Counted from the stretch's first letter, positions 1-10,326 are shown. The stretch: 38,847 nucleotides of DNA from DATBIS01 sp036556805 (GCA_036556805.1 DATBIS010000109.1:1-38847); one strand, 5' to 3'. A program made the numbers and translations. Notes: a model not told the origin generated them from the letters alone.

Positions 1-960
1 CGGATCCTCGATCGTGAACACCGCCGTGAACTGACCGAGATAGGTGTCGCTTGTCGTTGGGAGACAAGCGACCTTGACCTCGCCCGGCTCGATCGAGATG
101 CCCCCGGTCTCCGTTTGGCCGTTTGGACTCAATGGGCCGCCGACCCCCGTGCCATGCTGTGATGTCAACAACTCGTACGAGGTTGCCCCAGACCGGTTGA
201 CGATCAAGAGGTGCACTCCGTCCTCTTGAGGAACGACGACGTTGGGAAACACGTGAGCGCCATCGGGCCTGCAAACCACTTCGCCCCTGGCGGGTGGCGA
301 GTCCGCGCCAGTCGATGGCCCGCGGCCAGCATCCACGATCTCGATGGGAAAGTAGAAAGAGCGATCCCCCTCAGGCCAATTGGCGAAGAAGGAGAGCGCG
401 TAGCGTCCCGGCACGAAGTCGAGAGCGATCGGGCCGTCGATGACGCCAAAGCTCTGCACTCGGTCGAACGGGTATTTCTCTCCGCGCCCGATTCCGCCCT
501 CCACGCGCGGGATGTTGCCTGTGATGCGCAAGAGAGTTCCAACCGGGATCTGGAGGTATCGCTCCCCGCGGAGATCCGGTTCCACCATGTCAGCGCATCC
601 GCTCGTGGTGCCCCAACTCCAACAGTAGGAGGACCAGTACCCGTCGATCGTCTCGCCTCCGTACGAGAGCGTGGCGCCTGGAAGCTCCTCCGAAGTTTCC
701 TTCACGCCCACGAAAAAGTGGGCCACGAGATCTGAGCCGTTCGTCGTGCCGAGGGTCGATCCGCCCGGTTCCCGAAAAGCCTCGAAGGCGAACGCGCCGG
801 CTGCGACGAACACTGCGAGCGCCACGACACCGGCCACGATGCGGTCACGTCGAGGTGGAAGCCGATCGCCACCTAGAGGCTGCTGCGCTCGATCCCAAAG
901 TCCGGGAGAAGGTTCCACGCGCCGGAGCTTCGCGAGCTCGTTCTCCCAACGCTCAGTCAT
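1..960 (-). CDS. Membrane-anchored putative anti-sigma/regulatory protein (partial, C-terminus off window)
   Basis: The frame is open from ATG 960 to the left edge, giving at least 320 residues. It has a cytoplasmic N-terminus of about 40 residues beginning MTERWENELAKLRRVEPSPG, one hydrophobic membrane segment at about residues 41-59, and a long extracytoplasmic part with no family I recognise. The start overlaps the end of the upstream ECF sigma gene by 8 bases (cATGacTGA), so the two are probably translationally coupled. A short cytoplasmic head plus one membrane span, encoded directly after an ECF sigma factor, is the usual layout of an anti-sigma factor. No zinc-finger HxxxCxxC motif is visible, so this role is inferred from context. 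Base composition looks lower in GC (about 60%) than the surrounding genes, as in the propeller gene at 17687-18760. Confidence 0.75.
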   Translation of the reverse strand, partial: MTERWENELAKLRRVEPSPGLWDRAQQPLGGDRLPPRRDRIVAGVVALAVFVAAGAFAFEAFREPGGSTLGTTNGSDLVAHFFVGVKETSEELPGATLSYGGETIDGYWSSYCWSWGTTSGCADMVEPDLRGERYLQIPVGTLLRITGNIPRVEGGIGRGEKYPFDRVQSFGVIDGPIALDFVPGRYALSFFANWPEGDRSFYFPIEIVDAGRGPSTGADSPPARGEVVCRPDGAHVFPNVVVPQEDGVHLLIVNRSGATSYELLTSQHGTGVGGPLSPNGQTETGGISIEPGEVKVACLPTTSDTYLGQFTAVFTIEDP

Positions 961-1432
961 GGTCGTCCTTCAAGAGTTCGCGAAGTCGCTTGCGCGCGCG
1001 ATGCAGGTGCACGCGCACCGTCGATGCGGCCGTTCCCATGCGTTTCGCGACTTCTTCGACCGGCAGGTCGGCTTCGTAGTGCAGCACGACCGCGGCGCGC
1101 TGGTTCGGAGAAAGCTGCCGAAGCGCGGCCATGAGCTCTCCGACCTCCGGAGGGTCCACGATGCCCTCGACGGCCGAAGATGTGGCCCTTCGCTCGCGAC
1201 GGAGCTCCTCGGCGGCCAGCCGAAACGCCGTTCGATAGAGCCATGGGATCGGATCGCGGATCGCAGGGCCGCGCGCGATCGCTCGTGCGAATGCCTCGGC
1301 AATCACCTCGTCCGCGAGGTCCCGCCGGCCGCCGGTGAACGCATAGATCGTCCGCCAGACGCCGGGCCCGTCCTCCCGGAACAGGCGCTCGAAGTCGTGG
1401 CCTCGCTCGTCGCGGGTCACGCCGGGCATCAT
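953..1432 (-). CDS. ECF-type RNA polymerase sigma factor
   Basis: This 159-residue protein has the two-domain ECF layout. Region 2 lies at about residues 12-80 and includes DLADEVIAEAFARAIAR and PWLYRTAFRLAAEELRRE. Region 4 lies at about residues 100-155 and starts at LSPNQRAAVVLHYEADLPVE, with the helix-turn-helix around VEEVAKRMGTAASTVRVHLH. It would direct RNA polymerase to a dedicated promoter set, probably under control of the membrane protein encoded just downstream. The start MMPGV has a GGGAG about 9 bases upstream. An overlapping reading from ATG 1457 lies in another frame and is rejected. The gene diverges from the molybdate regulator at 1553. The ECF subgroup and regulon cannot be assigned from sequence alone. 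Confidence 0.9.
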   Translation of the reverse strand: MMPGVTRDERGHDFERLFREDGPGVWRTIYAFTGGRRDLADEVIAEAFARAIARGPAIRDPIPWLYRTAFRLAAEELRRERRATSSAVEGIVDPPEVGELMAALRQLSPNQRAAVVLHYEADLPVEEVAKRMGTAASTVRVHLHRARKRLRELLKDDHD

Positions 1433-1497
1433 CGCGTGCGGCTCCCATCGCGTACATCTCCCGCGAGTTAGAGCGTCGAGCCGACCCGGGTGTTTAC

Positions 1498-1552
1498 CTG
1501 GCCAGATTTCTGGACTTTGCCAACCAGAAAAAGCTGGCTATCATGCTACGTA
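1498..1552 (+). promoter_or_regulatory. Promoter and candidate operator of the molybdate regulator gene
   Basis: TTGCCA (1517-1522) and TATCAT (1539-1544) are separated by 16 bases. The predicted transcription start is about 1551-1553, on or next to the ATG at 1553, so the mRNA is probably leaderless. Three short palindromes built from CTGG/CCAG surround the -35 box: CTGGCCAG (1498-1505), CCAG-4-CTGG (1502-1513) and CCAG-6-CTGG (1524-1537). Their position suggests autoregulation by the HTH/TOBE protein, which is inference. Confidence 0.55.
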
Positions 1553-1942
1553 ATGCAGGATACGTATCGAATCGGTGAGGCGGCGGCGATGCTCGGCGTT
1601 CGCGTGGAGACCCTCCGCCGCTGGGAGCGGGAGGGCAAGGTGAAGACCCGCCGCACGCAGGGTGGGCAGCGCACGGTGGCTGCCGCCGAAGTGGCACGGC
1701 TCCTCGCCGAGCAGAGCGGCCACCAGCCCATCGCAAAGGCGAGCCAGCGCAACCGCTTCCCCGGGGTCATCACGGAGGTCAAGACCGACAAGCTCGCCGC
1801 CACCGTCGAGATCCAGGCGGGGCCCTTCCGGCTGCTGTCGTTCATCACGCGCGAGGCCGTCGACGAGATGCAGCTCAAGCCGGGCATGCACGCCGTTGCC
1901 GCCGTGAAGGCCACGAACGTCACGATCGAGCTCCCCGCCTAG
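1553..1942 (+). CDS. MerR-like HTH protein with C-terminal TOBE (molybdate-binding) domain
   Basis: This 129-residue protein starts at ATG 1553 (MQDTYRIGEAAAMLGVRVET). The N-terminal 55 residues form a MerR/excisionase-type winged helix (IGEAAAMLGVRVETLRRWER), and residues about 65-128 form a TOBE/Mop domain (FPGVITEVKTDKLAATVEIQ, ending in NVTIEL). It lies 18 bases upstream of modA. The pairing suggests that it senses molybdate or tungstate oxyanion through the TOBE fold and regulates modABC, by analogy with ModE, which also combines a DNA-binding domain with TOBE domains. A GTG start at 1490 would add 21 unlikely residues and would place the promoter inside the gene, so it is rejected. Whether it represses or activates is not visible. 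Confidence 0.85.
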   Translation: MQDTYRIGEAAAMLGVRVETLRRWEREGKVKTRRTQGGQRTVAAAEVARLLAEQSGHQPIAKASQRNRFPGVITEVKTDKLAATVEIQAGPFRLLSFITREAVDEMQLKPGMHAVAAVKATNVTIELPA

Positions 1943-1960
1943 CAAGGAGCGGAAGACTCC

Positions 1961-2749
1961 ATGAGGAGATCGCTCAGCGCGGCCGTCCTCGCGTTCGTCG
2001 TGCTGTGCGCCTGTTCGTCGTCGTCCTCGACGCCCACGAGTGCCGATGCGACCTCGACGCGAGCCGAACTCACGGTGTTCGCGGCGTCCTCGCTCACGGC
2101 CGCGTTCACGCAGATCGGAACCGACTTCGAGGCCGCGAACCCGGGCACGATCGTGACGTTCAACTTCGGGCCGTCCGACGGGCTCGCGCGTCAGATCGAA
2201 TCGGAGGGCGCCGCGGACGTCTTCGCGTCCGCGAGCGGCACGTGGATGGACGACGTGCAGGACAAGGTCGGCGTCAGCGGCCGCACGGACTTCGCGAAGA
2301 ACCGCCTGATCGTCATCACCCCTTCGGACAATCCGGCGAACATCCAGTCGTTCGACGACCTCGCGACGCCGGGCGTGCAGGTCGTGCTCGCAGCCGAGGG
2401 CGTGCCGGTGGGCGACTACGCGCGGCAGGCACTGGACGGCGCGGGCATCGCGAAGGACGTGTTGAAGAACGTCGTGTCGAACGAGGCAGACGACGCCTCG
2501 GTCGTTGCGAAGATCATCGCGGGTGAGGCCGACGCGGCGATCGTGTACTCCTCGGACGTCACGGAGCAGGTCTCGCCCGACGTGCAGGCCGTCGAGATCC
2601 CCGACGACGTGAACGTGATCGCGACCTACCCGATCGCGGTGGTGACCGGCGCGCCGGAGCCGGACCTCGGAGGCTCGTTCGTCACGTTCGTCACGAGCAC
2701 CGAGGGGCAAGCGACGCTCGCGACGTTCGGGTTCCTGCCGCCCGCGTAG
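1961..2749 (+). CDS. modA: Molybdate ABC transporter substrate-binding lipoprotein ModA
   Basis: This 262-residue protein has a lipoprotein signal peptide: a hydrophobic stretch to about residue 17 and lipobox LCAC, so Cys19 is expected to be lipidated. The mature protein has the ModA fold. It starts LTVFAASSLTAAFTQIGTDF, where the AASSL segment supplies oxyanion-binding serines, followed by FNFGPSDGLARQIESEGAAD, GVPVGDYARQAL and an ending that matches the family (GQATLATFGFLPPA). It captures molybdate or tungstate outside the membrane and hands it to ModB. AAGGAG sits about 11 bases before the ATG. It is the first transporter gene after the TOBE regulator, and modB begins three bases after its stop. 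Confidence 0.93.
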   Translation: MRRSLSAAVLAFVVLCACSSSSSTPTSADATSTRAELTVFAASSLTAAFTQIGTDFEAANPGTIVTFNFGPSDGLARQIESEGAADVFASASGTWMDDVQDKVGVSGRTDFAKNRLIVITPSDNPANIQSFDDLATPGVQVVLAAEGVPVGDYARQALDGAGIAKDVLKNVVSNEADDASVVAKIIAGEADAAIVYSSDVTEQVSPDVQAVEIPDDVNVIATYPIAVVTGAPEPDLGGSFVTFVTSTEGQATLATFGFLPPA

Positions 2750-2752
2750 ACC

Positions 2753-3547
2753 ATGGCCGCCTCCCCGCGCGACCGAACCACGCCGGTGGTCTTCGTGGTG
2801 CTGGGCATCCTGGGCGCGGCCTTCGTCGCGCTCCCGTTGGTCGGGCTGATCACGCGGGCTCCGTGGTCGCGGGCGGGCGAGATCCTCTCGGAGGACTCGT
2901 CGAGAGCGGCGCTGCGGCTCTCGATCGAGGTCTCGTTGCTCGCGGCCGGCATCGACCTGCTCCTGGGGATGCCGCTCGCGTGGCTCCTCGCGCGGAAGTC
3001 GTTCGCGGGCCGAACGTTGCTGCGCGGCCTCGTGGTCTTGCCGCTCGTGATGCCGCCGGTGGTGGCGGGAGTCGCGTTGCTCGCGGCGCTCGGCCGGCGC
3101 GGCCTGGTCGGCGGCTGGCTCGACCGGACGTTCGACCTGCAGATCACGTTCACGACGGGCGCGGCGGTGCTCGCGACCGCGTTCGTGTCGTTCCCGCTCG
3201 TGGTCCTCTCGGTCGAGGCCGGGCTCCGCGCGCTCGACCCGCGGCTGGAGGCGGCCGCCGCGACGATGGGCGCGTCGCGGGCCACGATCCTTCGCCGGGT
3301 GACGCTGCCGCTCCTCGCGCCCCAGATCGTGGCCGGCGTGGTGCTCGCGTGGGCGCGCGCGCTCGGGGAGTTCGGCGCGACGCTCATGTTCGCGGGCAAC
3401 CTCGCGGGCCGAACGCAGACGCTGCCGCTCGCCGTCTTCCAGCTCTCGCAGACGGATCCGCAGGGCGCGACCGTGCTCGCGCTGTCGCTCGTGATCGTGT
3501 CGCTCGGCGTCATCGTGGCCCTTCGGCGAAGGTTCCTCTCCACATGA
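2753..3547 (+). CDS. modB: Molybdate ABC transporter permease ModB
   Basis: This 264-residue inner-membrane permease has about five to six hydrophobic helices. The characteristic cytoplasmic EAA loop is visible as AAATMGASRATILRRVTLPL at about residues 164-184, the site that docks on ModC. Other family hallmarks are LGMPLAWLLARKSFAGR and ARALGEFGATLMFAGN. It forms the channel for molybdate uptake together with ModA and ModC. Its last four bases overlap the first codon of modC (ATGA), so the two are translationally coupled. An apparent long reading frame running from inside modB into modC is a frame extension and not a fusion. Confidence 0.93.
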   Translation: MAASPRDRTTPVVFVVLGILGAAFVALPLVGLITRAPWSRAGEILSEDSSRAALRLSIEVSLLAAGIDLLLGMPLAWLLARKSFAGRTLLRGLVVLPLVMPPVVAGVALLAALGRRGLVGGWLDRTFDLQITFTTGAAVLATAFVSFPLVVLSVEAGLRALDPRLEAAAATMGASRATILRRVTLPLLAPQIVAGVVLAWARALGEFGATLMFAGNLAGRTQTLPLAVFQLSQTDPQGATVLALSLVIVSLGVIVALRRRFLST

Positions 3548-4647
3548 CCCTGGACGTCGACGTCCTCGTCGAACGCGACGGCTTCACGCTCGAGGCCGCC
3601 TTCGCCGCCGAGAGCGGTCAGACCGTCGCGGTGCTCGGTCCCAACGGTTCGGGCAAGTCGACGCTCGTCGCGGCCCTCGCGGGTCTCGCGGAGATCCGAC
3701 GAGGTCGGGTCACGCTCGGCGAACAGGTCCTGAACGACGGAGCGACGGCGCTCCCGCCGGAGCGGCGGCCGATCGGCGTGATGTTCCAAGACCTGTTGCT
3801 GTTCCCGCACCTCTCGGCGATCACGAACGTCGCCTTCCCGCTGCGCTCGCGCGGCGTCGCGAAGGCCGAGGCCCATCGCCGCGCCGGCGAGCTGCTCGAC
3901 CGGTTCGAGCTCATGAGTCGGGCGCACGCGCGACCCGGCGCGCTGTCCGGTGGCGAGGCGCAACGCGTGGCGCTCGCGCGCGCGCTCGTGGCGGAACCCG
4001 AGCTGCTCCTGCTCGACGAGCCCACGTCGTCGCTCGACGTCGGCGCTCGCGCGAGGTTCCGATCGCTGCTCGCGGAGACGCTGCGTTCGTTCGGCGGCGT
4101 CCGGATCCTCGTCACGCACGATCCCGTGGAGGCGATGACGCTCGCCGACCGGCTCGTGCTGCTCGAGGGTGGCCGCGTGTCGCAGGTGGGATCACCGGAG
4201 GACTTCCGCCGCGCGCCGCGAACGCCGTACGCGGCCGACGTCGTCGGCGTGAACCTGTTCGACGGGCGGCTCGAGCCGATCGAGGCCGGCGCCGGACGGC
4301 TCGTCACGGGCGCGGGCGAGCTCACGGTTGCCTGGCCCACCGTTCGGGTCGGCGCGATCGATGACGTCCGCGCGATCCTCCGACCGGCCGACGTCTCGCT
4401 GCACGTCACGCGGCCGGAGGGTTCGGCGCGCAACGTGTTCCGCGGCCGCATCGCGGAGGTCGCCGTCGAGGGAGAGCGCGCGCGCGTCCGGCTCGCAACC
4501 CGCCCACCGGTGGTCGCGGAGATCACGCTCGGGTCCGTCCGACGCCTCGGTCTTCGCGAGGGCGAGGAAGTCTGGGCGAGCTTCAAGGCCGTCGAGGTCC
4601 GACTGCTCCTGCCGTCCGAGGATTCGACCGGTACCCTTGCGGGGTGA
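3544..4647 (+). CDS. modC: Molybdate ABC transporter ATP-binding protein ModC
   Basis: This 367-residue ATPase energises molybdate import. Walker A is GPNGSGKST at residues 32-40, the Q-loop is VMFQD, the ABC signature is LSGGEAQRVALARAL, Walker B is LLLLDEPTSSLD and the switch His is in LVTHDP. A C-terminal TOBE region (about residues 295-355, from the RNVFRGRIAEVAVEG stretch) is typical of ModC and of related anion importers. It starts at ATG 3544 inside the modB stop codon. Its own last codons contain a TACCCT box (4632-4637) and overlap the GTG of lepB by four bases. Other anion substrates such as tungstate or sulfate are possible, but modA and the TOBE regulator favour molybdate. Confidence 0.93.
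   Translation: MTLDVDVLVERDGFTLEAAFAAESGQTVAVLGPNGSGKSTLVAALAGLAEIRRGRVTLGEQVLNDGATALPPERRPIGVMFQDLLLFPHLSAITNVAFPLRSRGVAKAEAHRRAGELLDRFELMSRAHARPGALSGGEAQRVALARALVAEPELLLLDEPTSSLDVGARARFRSLLAETLRSFGGVRILVTHDPVEAMTLADRLVLLEGGRVSQVGSPEDFRRAPRTPYAADVVGVNLFDGRLEPIEAGAGRLVTGAGELTVAWPTVRVGAIDDVRAILRPADVSLHVTRPEGSARNVFRGRIAEVAVEGERARVRLATRPPVVAEITLGSVRRLGLREGEEVWASFKAVEVRLLLPSEDSTGTLAG
4632..4643 (+). promoter_or_regulatory. Candidate -10 element for lepB inside modC
   Basis: TACCCT (4632-4637) is followed by six bases and then the GTG start of lepB at 4644. This matches the TANNNT plus 6-9 bases pattern seen before several other start codons here, and suggests that lepB can be transcribed as a leaderless mRNA independently of modABC. 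Confidence 0.4.
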
Positions 4648-5294
4648 AGACCGCCGCCCGCGAAAGTCTCGAGGAACCCACCGGGAAACCCGAGGAGAAG
4701 CGCGGCCCACTGCAGTTCTTGAGGGAGCTGCCGGGGCTCGTCATCCTCGCGTTCGCGCTCGCGCTCATCATCAAGACCTTCCTGTTCCAGGCCTTCTTCA
4801 TCCCGTCGGGCTCGATGGAGCCGACGTTGATGCCCGGCGACCGCGTGCTGGTGAACAAGATCCCCTACTACTTCCACGACCCGCGCCGCGGCGACATCAT
4901 CGTGTTCGAGGACCCGCACCCGGGAGTGACCGAAGACCGCGGCGTGATCGGCGGGTTCGTCCACTGGCTCTTCCAGGGGATCGGCGTGCAACGTCCCGAG
5001 AACGAGGACTTCATCAAGCGCGTGATCGGGCTCCCCGGCGACACCGTGGAGGGCAAGAACGGCGGGGTGTTCGTCAACGGCGTGCGGATCGACGAGCCGT
5101 ACCTGCCGGAAGGGGAGAGAACCGACGACTTCGATGCCCACAAGGTGCCTCCCGGCATGCTCTTCGTGCTCGGCGACAACCGCGGCAACTCGTCGGACTC
5201 GCGGTTCAGCCTGGGTGACATCCCGCTCGACAAGGTGATCGGGAAGGCCTTCGTCATCATGTGGCCGCCCTCGCGGGTCGGCCTGCTGCACTGA
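4644..5294 (+). CDS. lepB: Signal peptidase I
   Basis: This 216-residue membrane protease cleaves signal peptides from exported proteins. It has one membrane segment at about residues 31-52. The catalytic Ser57 is in SGSMEPTL, the general-base Lys125 is in KRVIGLPGD, and the box E motif GDNRGNSSDSR is near the C-terminus. The active domain lies outside the membrane. The start is GTG 4644, overlapping the modC stop (GTGA). The N-terminal 25 residues are charged and cytoplasmic. It does not belong functionally with molybdate uptake, and a TACCCT box just upstream may give it its own promoter. It faces the convergent ATPase gene with only seven bases between the stops. Confidence 0.95.
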   Translation: MKTAARESLEEPTGKPEEKRGPLQFLRELPGLVILAFALALIIKTFLFQAFFIPSGSMEPTLMPGDRVLVNKIPYYFHDPRRGDIIVFEDPHPGVTEDRGVIGGFVHWLFQGIGVQRPENEDFIKRVIGLPGDTVEGKNGGVFVNGVRIDEPYLPEGERTDDFDAHKVPPGMLFVLGDNRGNSSDSRFSLGDIPLDKVIGKAFVIMWPPSRVGLLH

Positions 5295-5301
5295 CGCACG
5301 C

Positions 5302-7638
<2,337 letters not shown>

Positions 7639-7650
7639 CGGCCGATCCTA
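7639..7650 (-). promoter_or_regulatory. Candidate -10 element of the P-type ATPase gene
   Basis: Read on the minus strand, TAGGAT (7650-7645) is followed by six bases and the ATG at 7638. It lies back to back with TACGCT (7670-7675) on the other strand, so this 43-base gap would be a divergent promoter pair. No consensus -35 box is visible for either. Confidence 0.4.
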
Positions 7651-7681
7651 CTCGCGGCCTTCGCGCCGATACGCTGACGCG

Positions 7682-8239
7682 ATGCGGGCGCTCCTGGTGG
7701 GGCCCGGCGTCGGGATTGCCCTGTGGGCGGCGGTCGTCGTCGTTCTCGTGATCGCCGGCCGGCGGACCGGAACGCTCGAGCGGCTCCTACGGCGCTCGGG
7801 CCGAGGTCAGGAGGAGCCGACCCCTCTCTCCGTCGCCCACTCGTCGAGCAGGCGGAGCGCCTCCTCCTTGTCGAGCGGGCCACGATCGAGCCGGAGCTCC
7901 ATGAGGAAGTTCCACGCCTCGCCGACGAGCGGTCCGGGCGGGATGCCGAGATGCTCCATGATCTCGTTGCCATCGAGGTCCGGCCGCAGCGCGCGCAGGT
8001 TCTCCTCCTCCGCGAGGCGCGCGATGCGCTCCTCGAGGTCGTCCTGCAGCGCCTGGAACCGCCTCGCGCGCTCGGGATTGCGCGTTGTGACGTCCGCGCG
8101 TGTGAGCTGGTTGAGCTTGTCCAGCAACGGCCCCGCGTCGCGCACGTACCGGCGCACGGCCGCGTCCGACCAGCCGTCGCCGTACCCGTGGAAGCGCAGG
8201 TGCAGCTCGATGAGCGTGCACACGTCGTCGACGACCTGA
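7682..8239 (+). CDS. Doubtful ORF: N-terminal membrane segment, then antisense to the CCA enzyme gene
   Basis: Reading starts at ATG 7682 (MRALLVGPGVGIALWAAVVV) six bases after a TACGCT box, the same start context as real genes here. The first 45 residues form a credible membrane segment followed by a basic stretch (GRRTGTLERLLRRSGRG). After about residue 45 the frame runs antisense through the 3' end of the CCA gene and looks like shadow sequence rich in Ser and Arg, ending at 8239. The N-terminus is reminiscent of small one-span proteins such as the start of DUF1232 proteins. It may be a truncated remnant, a short gene with a frameshift, or chance. Only the first 125 bases are free of other coding. 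Confidence 0.22.
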   Translation: MRALLVGPGVGIALWAAVVVVLVIAGRRTGTLERLLRRSGRGQEEPTPLSVAHSSSRRSASSLSSGPRSSRSSMRKFHASPTSGPGGMPRCSMISLPSRSGRSARRFSSSARRAMRSSRSSCSAWNRLARSGLRVVTSARVSWLSLSSNGPASRTYRRTAASDQPSPYPWKRRCSSMSVHTSSTT

Positions 8240-9183
8240 CCGGGGTATCGGAGTGCGGTCAGACGCTCACGCGCCATCCTCGCGCCCACGACCTCGTGGT
8301 GGTGGAACTGCACGCCTTCGGGCGTGATCACGCGAGTCGCCGGCTTGCCCACATCGTGGAACAGCGCGGCGAGGCGCAGCTCACGGTCGGGCTCGCAGCG
8401 TTCGACCACCGCGTACGTGTGGCGCAGGACGTCCTTGTGCTTGTGCACGGGATCCTGCTCGAGCGCGAGCGCCGGAAGCTCCGGGGCGAACTCTTCGGCG
8501 AGGCCGGACGCGACCACGACCTCCAAACCCTTCCCCGGCATGGCGCCGAGCAGCAGCTTGTCGAGCTCCTCGGAAAGTCGCTCCGCCGACACGATCGAGA
8601 GGCGAGCGCGCATCCGGCCGATGGCCTCCAGCACGCGCGGCGCCGGCACGACGCCCAGCTGCGAGACGAACCGGGCGGCTCGGAGCATGCGAAGGGGGTC
8701 GTCGTCGAACGCGCGATCGGGCTCGAGCGGCGTGTCGAGCACCTTCGCGGCGAGGTGCTTCACCCCGCCGAACGGGTCGACGAAGGCTCCGTCCGGCACC
8801 GAGACCGCCATCGCGTTGATCGTGAAATCGCGCCGCGACAGGTCGGTCTCGATCTCCTTCGAGAACGTCACGACCGGCTTGCGGTCCTCCCGCCGGTACA
8901 CCTCCTCGCGGAACGTCGTGATCTCGAGCCGCCGCCCGTCCTTCCGCGCGCCGACGGTGCCGAACTTCGCGCCCACCAGGTAGTGCCGGTCCGCCCAGCG
9001 GCGGAGCACCTGCACGGTCTCGGCGGGGGTTGCGTCGGTGGCGAAATCGATGTCGTCCTCGTCGGTGAACCGGCCGAGGATCAGGTCTCGGACGACGCCG
9101 CCCACGACGAACAGCGCGTGGCCGGCCCCGGCAAAGCGCTCGCCGAGCTCCCTTGCGACCTCGGGGACGTCGAGGGCGGTCAT
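7807..9183 (-). CDS. cca: CCA-adding enzyme / poly(A) polymerase family tRNA nucleotidyltransferase
   Basis: This 458-residue protein adds or repairs the 3' CCA end of tRNA. The class II nucleotidyltransferase head is clear: GGVVRDLILGR near residue 28, the metal-binding DIDFAT pair, and RRDFTINAMAV. The RNA-binding region contains DPLRMLRAARFVSQLG. An HD domain follows at about residues 260-380 with RLAALFHDVGKPAT and HHHEVVGA. The head-plus-HD architecture matches the M. tuberculosis protein called PcnA, which sits at the same place relative to the Nudix-murJ block. A TATCGT box ends nine bases before the ATG. The HD domain suggests added phosphohydrolase activity, as reported for some homologues; this is family knowledge and not shown here. 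Confidence 0.93.
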   Translation of the reverse strand: MTALDVPEVARELGERFAGAGHALFVVGGVVRDLILGRFTDEDDIDFATDATPAETVQVLRRWADRHYLVGAKFGTVGARKDGRRLEITTFREEVYRREDRKPVVTFSKEIETDLSRRDFTINAMAVSVPDGAFVDPFGGVKHLAAKVLDTPLEPDRAFDDDPLRMLRAARFVSQLGVVPAPRVLEAIGRMRARLSIVSAERLSEELDKLLLGAMPGKGLEVVVASGLAEEFAPELPALALEQDPVHKHKDVLRHTYAVVERCEPDRELRLAALFHDVGKPATRVITPEGVQFHHHEVVGARMARERLTALRYPGQVVDDVCTLIELHLRFHGYGDGWSDAAVRRYVRDAGPLLDKLNQLTRADVTTRNPERARRFQALQDDLEERIARLAEEENLRALRPDLDGNEIMEHLGIPPGPLVGEAWNFLMELRLDRGPLDKEEALRLLDEWATERGVGSS

Positions 9184-9198
9184 GACGGCCTCACGATA
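9184..9198 (-). promoter_or_regulatory. Candidate -10 element of the CCA enzyme gene
   Basis: On the minus strand TATCGT (9198-9193) is followed by nine bases and the ATG at 9183. The spacing predicts an untranslated leader of only two or three bases. It lies in the 54-base gap after pilT, so it could serve as an internal promoter. Confidence 0.35.
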
Positions 9199-9237
9199 GC
9201 CGCGCCGGATCGGCGCTGTGAGCGAGAGCGGCGTTCG

Positions 9238-10326
9238 CTAGACCTGGTGCACGACGTCGCGCGAAACCTCGCCGCGCAGCGCGAGCGCGAAGTCGTGCGG
9301 CGAGGTCGAAGCCCGGCGCGCGTCCTCCTCGGCCACGAGCCCCTCACGCACGAGCTGCACGAGGCCCTGGTCGAAGGTCTGCATGCCGTAGTAGCCGCCC
9401 TCGGCGATCACGTCGGCGAGGGTATCGGTCTCGTCGGGGTCGATGATCCGCTCGAACACGCGCCCGTTGTTGATGAGGACCTCGCAGACCGGTACGCGGC
9501 CCTTGCCGTCGGCGCGCGGCACGAGCCGCTGCGAGACGATCGAGTTGAGTGCCGCAGCGAACGATGTCCGGACCTCTTTCGCCATGTTGCCCGGGAACAG
9601 GTCGAGCACGCGGTTGATGGTCTCGACCGCGTTCGGCGTGTGCAGGGTGGAGATGACGAGGTGGCCGGTCTCGGCCGCCTGGATGGCCGCGAGCGCCGAG
9701 TCCGGGTCGCGGATCTCGCCGAGGAAGATCACGTCGGGGTCCTGGCGGATCACGTGACGAAGAGCGGCGGCGTACGACGCGGTGTCGAGGCCGATCTCGC
9801 GCTGCTGGATGATCGACATCCTGTCGTCGTGCACGACCTCGATGGGGTCCTCGATCGTCACGACGTGCGCGCGCCGCGTCGAGTTGATGTGGCCGATCAT
9901 CGCGGCGATCGTCGTGGTCTTCCCGGTCCCGGTTGGACCGGTGAGCAGGGCCAGGCCGCGTCGCGAATCCGAGATCTTCTTCAGCACCTGCGGCACGCGG
10001 AGCTCCTCGAACGTCGGGATCTCACTGCGCACCCGTCGAATCGCCAGCCCGACCAGTCCGCGCTGCCGGTACACGTTCACGCGGAACCGCCCGACGCCCG
10101 GGAGCGTGTAGCCGAGGTCGGCCTCGTTCGACTCCTCGAACTCGCGCCGCTTCTGCTCGGACATCAGCGCGCGGGCGAAGACCTCGGTGTCCGTGCCGGT
10201 GAGCGGGGGAAACTGCGTTGGCTGGAGCTCGCCGTCCACGCGCACGAATGGCACGGTACCGACCTTCAGGTGTAGGTCGCTCGCGCCGCGCTCGACCGAG
10301 AACCGAAGCAGCTCGACGACGTCCAT
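9238..10326 (-). CDS. pilT: PilT-type twitching-motility / type IV pilus retraction ATPase
   Basis: This 362-residue secretion ATPase starts at ATG 10326 (MDVVELLRFSVERGASDLHL), the usual PilT beginning; frames extending to 10509 add unlikely residues and overlap the divergent gene. Walker A is GPTGTGKTTT, the Asp box is VVTIEDPIE, Walker B is DVIFLGEIRDPDS, and the His box is ETGHLVISTLHT. PilT hexamers power pilus retraction at the inner membrane. No pilin, PilB, PilC or PilQ gene is in this window, so its partners must lie elsewhere. A TadE-like protein is encoded at 15823, but Tad systems use a different ATPase. A PilT paralogue with another role cannot be excluded. Confidence 0.9.
   Translation of the reverse strand: MDVVELLRFSVERGASDLHLKVGTVPFVRVDGELQPTQFPPLTGTDTEVFARALMSEQKRREFEESNEADLGYTLPGVGRFRVNVYRQRGLVGLAIRRVRSEIPTFEELRVPQVLKKISDSRRGLALLTGPTGTGKTTTIAAMIGHINSTRRAHVVTIEDPIEVVHDDRMSIIQQREIGLDTASYAAALRHVIRQDPDVIFLGEIRDPDSALAAIQAAETGHLVISTLHTPNAVETINRVLDLFPGNMAKEVRTSFAAALNSIVSQRLVPRADGKGRVPVCEVLINNGRVFERIIDPDETDTLADVIAEGGYYGMQTFDQGLVQLVREGLVAEEDARRASTSPHDFALALRGEVSRDVVHQV

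Noticed and set aside
1541..4119. Long minus-strand frames opposite the HTH-TOBE and modABC genes
   Set aside because: They are shadows of high-GC coding sequence; the plus-strand products are unmistakable.
2863..4647. Apparent modB-modC fusion frame
   Set aside because: The modC frame is simply open upstream inside modB in a different frame from modB; modC begins at ATG 3544.
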